Shown here in pieces: positions 5,273 to 5,506 of a stretch of DNA of 5,506 nucleotides. Position 1 is the first letter of the stretch, and each line of letters begins with the position of its first letter. Below the pieces are notes generated by a model that was not told the DNA's origin, ran no database searches, and was given only the letters and a program-made list of their open reading frames with translations. Both the position numbers and the translations under genes were made by a program. Origin of the DNA: Actinomycetes bacterium (GTDB lineage: Bacteria; Actinomycetota; Acidimicrobiia; Acidimicrobiales; RAAP-2). Location: NCBI GenBank assembly GCA_021791615.1, contig JAJYWG010000406.1, positions 1 to 5,506 on the forward strand. The letters are read 5' to 3'.

Positions 5273-5506
5273 CCCTCGGGCCGCTCCAAGAGGCCCGGGT
5301 CGAAGCCGGCGGCTGCGAGCTGGTCGAGGGTCTCGTTGCGCAGCGGCGCACCGGGCACCGCCCGGCCGGTCTGGTCGGGGCGGAAGACCTCGTTCGAGGT
5401 GACCATCGGGCCCTCTGCGCCGGTCACCTCCCGGATCGAGGAGACGACGCGGCGCTCGCCGTCGCGGGCGAGGTGGATGACGAAGTGCACGGCGTTGCCC
5501 ACGAGC
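5257..5506 (-). CDS. CpaF/TadA family pilus assembly ATPase, C-terminal end only
   Basis: Only about the last 82 residues are in the window, and the gene continues beyond the right edge. The visible part reads LVGNAVHFVIHLARDGERR, then REVTGAEGPMVTSNEVFRPD, which is the usual C-terminal region of CpaF/TadA secretion ATPases (helical strand, Arg-rich turn, then the EVTG segment and the end of the ATPase fold). The Walker A and B motifs and the His box lie outside the window, so activity cannot be judged. The tail ends in LERPEGWWEQ. The stop at 5257 lies at the tadB start, giving a coupled operon. It supplies the energy for pilus assembly on the cytoplasmic face. I use the family name and leave the symbol empty because tadA and cpaF are both used. 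Confidence 0.9.
   Translation of the reverse strand, partial: LVGNAVHFVIHLARDGERRVVSSIREVTGAEGPMVTSNEVFRPDQTGRAVPGAPLRNETLDQLAAAGFDPGLLERPEGWWEQ

Noticed and set aside
4575..5402. Plus-strand open frame of 275 codons
   Set aside because: It is antisense to TadB and the ATPase end; Ser/Ala/Pro-rich with no domain.

Overview
The window is very GC-rich, and nearly all true codons end in G or C. This fits a high-GC actinobacterium-like organism; the species cannot be named from this stretch. All genes lie on the minus strand, so the biological order runs from the right end to the left end. The window holds most of a tight-adherence (Tad/Flp) type IVc pilus locus: the last part of the secretion ATPase (CpaF/TadA), TadB, TadC, a small Flp-type pilin, two TadE-like pseudopilins, a short TadG-like protein, and the first 485 codons of a membrane-anchored LysM-domain protein that runs off the left edge.

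Region by region, 5506-3489 is a tightly coupled motor and platform block. The ATPase stop overlaps or abuts the tadB start, and tadB and tadC overlap by a GTGA. The pilin gene follows 39 bases later (3449-3246). Next comes about 460 bases with no convincing gene (3245-2786). It has a lower GC share at codon-like third positions and holds an unexplained set of related repeats: two direct copies facing one way and two, one of them degraded, facing the other. Then come TadE-like 1 (stop 2385), TadE-like 2 (2373-1873), the TadG-like protein (1876-1457, ATGA overlap) and the LysM protein (from 1455, one base after the previous stop). These four probably form one translationally coupled unit.

Together, the ATPase would power assembly through the TadB/TadC inner-membrane platform. 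The Flp pilin would be the major subunit, the TadE-like and TadG-like proteins would be minor pseudopilins, and the LysM protein would link the machine to peptidoglycan or regulate it.

Two points need a second look. TadE-like 1 has an ideal ribosome-binding site and ATG at 2785, but they are one base out of frame with the conserved pseudopilin reading frame. The likely site is a five-base G run, so this is either a sequencing error or a real frameshift. The gap before this gene contains the inverted repeat pair, which could be a small mobile element or duplicated regulatory sites.
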